DNA of 64,000 nucleotides from Phalacrocorax aristotelis (Eukaryota > Chordata > Aves > Suliformes > Phalacrocoracidae). The translations under genes were made by a program, and so were the position numbers. How positions within the stretch are numbered: position 1 is the first letter of the stretch; every line of letters begins with the position of its first letter. Location of the stretch: positions 53,594,621 to 53,658,620 of the forward strand of contig NC_134280.1 of NCBI RefSeq assembly GCF_949628215.1, written 5' to 3'. A model generated the notes under the pieces. It searched no databases. It was not told the origin of the DNA and saw nothing but the letters and a program-made list of their open reading frames with translations. Below, piece by piece: positions 60,801-64,000 of the stretch.

Positions 60801-61345
60801 TTGTTCCCTACGCATACAGCACGTAAGCTAAAGACGCTCGATAGCACTGTCTTCTCTCTCGATTGTGCTAGAACCCAAACAATTGACTTATTATAGAAGG
60901 AACAAAACCTGAGACTGAGAGTGGTGAGTCATTGGTGGCAAGGGAGGGGAGGGCCAACTCTGCAGCTGAAGTTAATCAGCAGTTTCAGGCTGTGCTGATT
61001 TACACCTACTGCTGTTCTGCCCACCCTCTCTGTCAAGCTCTCTGGCCCCTGCTGGCATGAGCCACACAGAGATGAAAGGCCCTATAAATGCCACACCTTG
61101 CATTTTAGAAACAAACCTATCTGTCATCTGAGCTGCGAGGTTGAGCAAAAAACATCTCATATACTTGAAATACACCAGTGTGTCACCCGAAGCAGCTACA
61201 GCTCAAAGCTTACCATAGCCCAGAAATAGTTTGCCATCTTGTGCCGGTTTTGAAGTACTGCCCATACAAACAAATCCCTCCAAGGATTTTCGCTTTTCTG
61301 GTTCATATCCAAGGGCCCAGGTAGTTGCTTTGTATTCATTTTATC
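39717..61345 (-). CDS. TRPM5: TRPM5 cation channel, C-terminal 14 exons (5' exons beyond window)
   Basis: Calcium-activated, voltage-modulated monovalent cation channel acting downstream of PLC in taste and other chemosensory cells. Fourteen exons (61214–61345 to 39717–39818) join in perfect phase to 650 residues plus stop, about the last 55% of the usual 1165. Order: end of the cytosolic homology region, S1–S6, pore with filter [13 protein letters not shown] helix (WKIQRY), and a C-terminal coiled coil. The S2 E/Q pair (EIRQ) and S3 N/D pair (NKCD), known to bind activating calcium in TRPM4/5, are present. A pore-loop NCT sequon matches the glycosylation site of the family. No frameshift or stop interrupts it, so the gene looks functional. 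It converges on TSSC4. Confidence 0.97.
40826..40898 (-). CDS. TRPM5: TRPM5 exon, C-terminal coiled coil
   Basis: 73 nt from tttccacag to gtaagt. Encodes [20 protein letters not shown] and MEAQ, the counterpart of the human GLREQEKRIKCLESQ coiled coil that tetramerises the C-terminus. Confidence 0.93.
42917..43049 (-). CDS. TRPM5: TRPM5 exon, post-TRP segment
   Basis: 133 nt from ttcctacag to gtatgt. Encodes [20 protein letters not shown], then [20 protein letters not shown] and TSN. Matches the human DLPDPLDQKVVTWETVQKENF block. Confidence 0.93.
43050..44408 (-). other. TRPM5: TRPM5 intron with possible conserved non-coding block
   Basis: Between the TRP-helix exon and the next exon. It holds the hairpin and GATA cluster at about 43730–43880 and a short direct repeat of gacttctgacattt (about 43349 and 43370). 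No exon found. Confidence 0.5.
43813..43859. promoter_or_regulatory. Hairpin within a GATA-motif cluster, TRPM5 intron
   Basis: aaagcccatt (43813–43822) pairs with aatgggcttt (43850–43859), and inside them actcct pairs with aggagt (43833–43848). TTATCA or CTATCA (GATA-type) sites occur in and after the hairpin, and a GATAG site lies before it at about 43732. The structure is seen directly; enhancer or RNA function is inference. Confidence 0.4.
44409..44587 (-). CDS. TRPM5: TRPM5 exon, TRP helix
   Basis: 179 nt from ccaattacag to gtgagt. Encodes [40 protein letters not shown] and on to [14 protein letters not shown] is the TRP-box motif (WKFQRY in human). The acceptor tract is interrupted by a G-run seen in plus orientation at 44597–44609. 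Confidence 0.95.
45256..45424 (-). CDS. TRPM5: TRPM5 exon, outer pore loop and S6
   Basis: 169 nt from tctttgcag to gtaaga. Encodes [20 protein letters not shown] with an NCT sequon and two loop cysteines, then [20 protein letters not shown] and [10 protein letters not shown] (S6). The loop is variable between species while S6 is conserved. Confidence 0.96.
46340..46960 (-). mobile_element. Old diverged LINE-like repeat (CR1/L3 type), antisense
   Basis: The plus strand contains blocks seen repeatedly in sauropsid genomes in this order: catcagactagaggtctagc with ctgtatcctgtctcc, later accttatatttatctaccct, then tgagggtcctctgcaactct, gccccagagggcccc and tttaaccagttatttaccca. This is the pattern of an ancient LINE fossil. 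The family is judged from memory, without a database search, and the edges are approximate. Confidence 0.5.
47888..48062 (-). CDS. TRPM5: TRPM5 exon, S5 and pore filter
   Basis: 175 nt from tcttttttag to gtgagg. Encodes [20 protein letters not shown] through [20 protein letters not shown], ending one base into a threonine codon. It contains the pore helix and selectivity filter, with the human filter motif unchanged. Confidence 0.97.
48063..50515 (-). other. TRPM5: TRPM5 intron
   Basis: 2.5 kb between the S4 exon and the S5/pore exon. I see only AT-rich sequence and a short A-run at about 48674–48686; no exon or clear repeat. Confidence 0.6.
50516..50648 (-). CDS. TRPM5: TRPM5 exon, S4 and S4–S5 linker
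   Basis: 133 nt from ttctgcag to gtaagt. Encodes [20 protein letters not shown], then [20 protein letters not shown] and VERM. Matches mammalian TRPM5 closely. Confidence 0.97.
50927..50943. repeat. Poly-G run in a TRPM5 intron
   Basis: A run of about 15 or more G, interrupted only near its start by C (ggcgggg...). A homopolymer of this length may be mis-sequenced and may form G-quadruplex structure. Confidence 0.8.
51177..51295 (-). CDS. TRPM5: TRPM5 exon, S3 region
   Basis: 119 nt from tttttcag to gtatat. Encodes [20 protein letters not shown], then [19 protein letters not shown]. The N and D of NKCD are the other two transmembrane calcium ligands in the family. Confidence 0.96.
52625..52883 (-). 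CDS. TRPM5: TRPM5 exon, TM helices including S2
   Basis: 259 nt, the largest exon seen, from tttgcag to gtcagt. It holds [40 protein letters not shown] and [18 protein letters not shown]. The final EIRQ carries the glutamate and glutamine known as calcium ligands in TRPM4/5. The first 20 codons are diverged. Confidence 0.97.
52884..55307 (-). other. TRPM5: TRPM5 intron
   Basis: 2.4 kb between the S1–S2 linker exon and the S2 exon. No exon, RNA or clear repeat seen on either strand. Confidence 0.6.
55308..55403 (-). CDS. TRPM5: TRPM5 exon, S1–S2 linker region
   Basis: 96 nt from ccttacag to gtaagt. Encodes [20 protein letters not shown] and [11 protein letters not shown]. Only the LDSLDTE block is clearly shared with mammals; the charged remainder is poorly conserved, as in the rest of the family. 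Confidence 0.92.
56398..56505. repeat. 54-bp imperfect tandem duplication in a TRPM5 intron
   Basis: gcttgtggctgat at 56398 recurs at 56452. Both copies continue with atactgctttrtgatggg-like sequence and end in gataagatac. The copies differ by several substitutions and small indels, so the duplication is old. Confidence 0.8.
56877..56989 (-). CDS. TRPM5: TRPM5 exon, pre-S1/S1 segment
   Basis: 113 nt from gactttcag to gtacaa. Encodes [20 protein letters not shown] and [17 protein letters not shown]. The donor gtacaa is a weak match to consensus, but the downstream exon continues in phase (AG|T, serine) and in homology. Confidence 0.93.
57762..57907 (-). CDS. TRPM5: TRPM5 exon ([14 protein letters not shown]...)
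   Basis: 146 nt from tttggcag to gtgagt. Encodes [20 protein letters not shown], then [20 protein letters not shown] and SFFAHDGVQ, a strongly conserved helical part of the cytosolic region just before S1. Ends in phase 0. Confidence 0.96.
58997..59056. mobile_element. Possible MITE-like inverted-repeat element
   Basis: ggatctgatctaatac (58997–59012) and gtattggattaggccc (59041–59056) are imperfect inverted termini, 12 of 16 matching. The GATCTGATC...GGATCAGGCCC arrangement recalls short inverted-repeat elements common in turtles, crocodiles and birds. Attribution is from memory. Confidence 0.4.
59932..60055 (-). CDS. TRPM5: TRPM5 exon (GQEGVASAL...)
   Basis: 124 nt from acceptor attatacag to donor gtaagt. 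Encodes [20 protein letters not shown] and on to EAKYEQLAV, leaving one base of a glutamate codon. Very close to the mammalian sequence. Confidence 0.95.
61214..61345 (-). CDS. TRPM5: TRPM5 exon (first seen in window)
   Basis: 132 nt, 44 codons, acceptor atatttcag and donor gtaagc. It encodes [20 protein letters not shown], then [20 protein letters not shown] and FWAM. The part from [15 protein letters not shown] onward matches mammalian TRPM5 closely; the first 11 codons are diverged. Upstream exons must lie at higher coordinates, and none is recognisable before 64000. Confidence 0.93.
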
Positions 61346-61560
61346 CTGAAATATGGTTTGTAGAAATTAAAACTTGCTTTGCAATCTCATTCCATGCAAA
61401 TGACATGATCTAGGCTGCTCTTGGCCTTGCCAGATACTTCATATTCTTTTGATTTTTCTTTTTCTTCTTGGTAGGACTGAGAGGTAATTAGTTCATTCTG
61501 TACTGAATCAAAGGACCCTTGTGTCCCCAGTATAACTCAATATGTGTGAGAACCTTCTGG

Positions 61561-61629
61561 ATGAAACCGTGACTCCATTGAAATCAATGGTAAAGCTCCC
61601 ATTGACTTTATTCAGGCCAGGGTTTCACC
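61561..61629. mobile_element. Old palindromic sauropsid repeat (MITE-like)
   Basis: The left half tgaaaccgtgactccattga and the right half attgactttattcaggccag, followed by ggtttca, are imperfect inverted repeats around a centre of caatggtaaagctcccattg. Such near-palindromes are typical of an abundant old archosaur and turtle repeat. The family name is left open. Confidence 0.5.
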
Positions 61630-63466
61630 GCTGGTGTGTAATATCATACAAGACAAACTTGTGATTAACTAATCTGAGCTTGCCCTCAGTTATACTGGAT
61701 TCCGCTCAACTGCCACAGAGGACGTGGTTTCAGAAAAAGGGAACAAAAGGCATTTTATTTCAACAGAAATAAATCTCGCCAAGGCCCTGTACAGGACAAG
61801 AATAGAGTACGTCACTACCCTCTTTTTAGTCTTTCCTTTGATATACCTCTCCCTCATGCAGGGAGTATTTTAAGTAGAACACTGCTTATTCCTTTAGCAT
61901 TTGATAAAAAAAAACTCTCCAGAGGAAGTATGGCAACGTAGGTCAAGCTCTGAGTTTTAAGTACATTTTAAAACTGTCTTTGTATCTATCGTGTTAATTA
62001 GAAGCAGCCAGAGTGGCTTTTTTTTCAGTAAAACAAGTTTTTGTGATGATATCTTTTTAAAATCACTTAAACTATGGGATTCTGTTCAAATTTATTATAA
62101 TGGCTATTTTCAGGGGTGTTGGGGTATTGTTTTTTTCTTCAGTTTGTAGTGAGCTATTTAATCAAATTAATTACATTGAAAACCTTGCAGGAGACAATGA
62201 TATCCCAAAAGTCTCATCAGTCTTTGTAACCACTAGTTCCTAACCTGAAATTAGATGCACAATTTAGCAGCAGTGACACTGGTATCCCAGTACAGTGATG
62301 CTCTTTCTGTTGCCAGTGATAATGGGATTGAGCCACTGGTGGCAGCTGTGGGAAGAAGCTACTAAAGGAAAAAAGCTTAGTAGGCACTGTGATCTGGTAT
62401 ATGAATTGGGCCTTATTTGCAGACCTTGACTTTAGCTCACTTACTGCAAATCCCACAAAGGGGGCAGTTTTTTATTTCTGTAAAATTTTTATGTCTGGAG
62501 TCTGCTTAATGACTTCAGAGGTATTACCCCAAATTGTATGTTCTCTGAACAAAGAAGTCCTGACTAGATTAAAACTTAGCTTTTCACACTACTAATTAGT
62601 TTAGGTAGGCTTTATCAAAGCAAAAGTGATTGAAGCTCTTGAGTGAGAAATTTTTTTAGTTTAACTTTAGTTTAAACAGTTTTAAGAACTTGGCAAATAT
62701 CAAAAGGTTTAATTGTTTAGTATACCTAAAACTCTGGTCTTAATGAAATTTCTCTATACCTCTCTGCTTTGAAATAATGAGTGCAAACTTATTTCCAATG
62801 CTTTTGCAAGAACTTTGGTACTTACGAGTTTCAATGTTAAATACACTGTCAAAATGCAAAAGTGATGATGTATCTATTGCACAATTGTGGACAGTGCACT
62901 GTAGACATTCCACAGTGGTACCCGTCACAATTTATCCTTGTCATGTTTTGGCCAGGGCTCTTGCCAGGGCCACTTCACACAATCGTTCTTATTTCTTGCG
63001 GTGTGTTATGTCACTCAATAACAAGACTACAATGATCTAAAGGCAAATATCATGTACTAGGCATTATTGAATATCCAGTCTCCTCCTGCACAGTATAAAT
63101 CTAGGAATAGTTTTACATACAAAGATTACCATTTTCAGACCTGGGATTGAAAATGGCTGTTGCTTGCTTGTCTTTCTCCTAGAAAATATTGTCTTTCAAG
63201 TATTTCTGCTTGAAGTTCTGTATGAGAAATGCAGACTGCTATTTTTATGTCTAATTACTCCTTAGTAAACGTAAATCTGTCTCTTCATATTCCCCATATA
63301 TATTTAATTGAATCTGTTCTTACGCATGTGAGGCTAATAAGATCAACAAACTGTTGTCCATGTGCAAGGTTCTAGAATGAGGAATGGTCTGTGGAAGTTG
63401 TGCTAGAAGAGTGTGAGATACAGGGGCGTCTGCAGATCCTGAAACAGAGGCCGTAACTTAGCATTA

Positions 63467-63722
63467 TCACACAGAATCACAGGTTGGAAGGGACCTCAGG
63501 GATCATCTAGTCCAACCTTTCTAGGAAAAGCACCGTCTAGACAAGATGGCCCAGCACCCTGTCCAGCCGAATCTTCGAAGTGTCCAATGTGGCCGAGTCA
63601 ACCACTTCCCTGGGGAGATTATTCCAATGGTTGACTGTCCTCACCGTGAAAAATTTCCCTCTCCTGTCCGATGGGAATCTCCCCAAGAGCAACTTGTGTC
63701 CATTCCCCCTTGTCCTTGCCCA
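63467..63722 (-). mobile_element. CR1 LINE 3' end, antisense orientation
   Basis: Begins acagaatcacaggttggaag followed by ggacctcagggatcatctag and tccaacc, the reverse complement of the CR1 3' end. It continues through gcaccctgtccagccgaatc and ends near gtgtccattcccccttgtcc. It is less diverged than the copy at 11484. Confidence 0.9.
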
Positions 63723-64000
63723 TTAGTTAAAGGTACATTAAAACCTTGCATAAAACCCCACACGCAGAGGGGGAGAAAAAGGAATCATAACCTGTCTATC
63801 TTAGAAATTCCTTTCTTTTTCTTCTTAATTTTGAAATTAAAAAGATCAAACCATCTTAGGTGTAATAATGAGCTGAAAAAAGGAATGAGAAACTGAAGTA
63901 ACTGTTTCTCTCATCTTCCCTTTCCTGCCCCACCCCCGAAGACTAGACCTAGTTAAAATTTTTCAACTTCTAAATTGGAGGGGAGCAGTACTGTGATGGA

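Larger units (their letters stand above)
61346..64000 (-). other. TRPM5: TRPM5 upstream intron (right edge of window)
   Basis: No exon encoding the preceding TRPM5 segment (SRVLKDFLQDAC-like in human) was found, so this is intron up to the edge. It contains the palindromic repeat at 61561 and the CR1 copy at 63467. Confidence 0.65.

Overview
The window is vertebrate nuclear DNA, almost certainly from a bird. Genes are split into short exons with GT/AG introns. The interspersed repeats are of avian type: two CR1 LINE 3' ends, a solo retroviral LTR and old sauropsid-style repeats. Gene order matches the amniote CD81–TSSC4–TRPM5 block (human 11p15.5; part of the KCNQ1 imprinted domain in mammals). 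I cannot name the species.

Layout. Positions 1–21.3 kb hold the plus-strand tetraspanin gene CD81 from intron 1 to the 3' end: seven coding exons (2493–21147), with exon 1 left of the window and an 11.8 kb intron 2. Intron 1 carries a complete solo LTR (1003–1571) with a perfect 5-bp target-site duplication. Positions 21.3–30.7 kb are intergenic with no gene that I can support. A CpG island (about 30.75–31.75 kb) with three ZNF143/THAP11-type motifs and a 93-bp tandem duplication is the likely promoter of TSSC4. The TSSC4 protein is encoded in one exon (34167–35204, 345 aa). Two upstream exons, normally expected to be 5' UTR, join into an unexpected 76-codon open frame that stops 10 nt before the TSSC4 start. 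Positions 39.7–61.3 kb hold the minus-strand TRPM5 gene, tail-to-tail with TSSC4. Fourteen phase-consistent exons encode the C-terminal 650 residues (end of the cytosolic region, S1–S6, pore, TRP helix, coiled coil). The 5' exons lie beyond position 64000.

The three proteins do not form a pathway. CD81 is a plasma-membrane organiser, TSSC4 is a nuclear U5 snRNP assembly factor, and TRPM5 is a calcium-activated monovalent cation channel of taste and chemosensory cells. They are linked by old synteny.

The most interesting signal is the spliced open frame upstream of TSSC4: strong start context, consensus splice sites, frame kept through two introns, and an alternative acceptor that would fuse it in frame to TSSC4. 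I do not recognise the protein. Other points of interest are a hairpin plus GATA-motif cluster in a TRPM5 intron, a splice-donor consensus overlapping the TRPM5 stop region, and several old inverted repeats.
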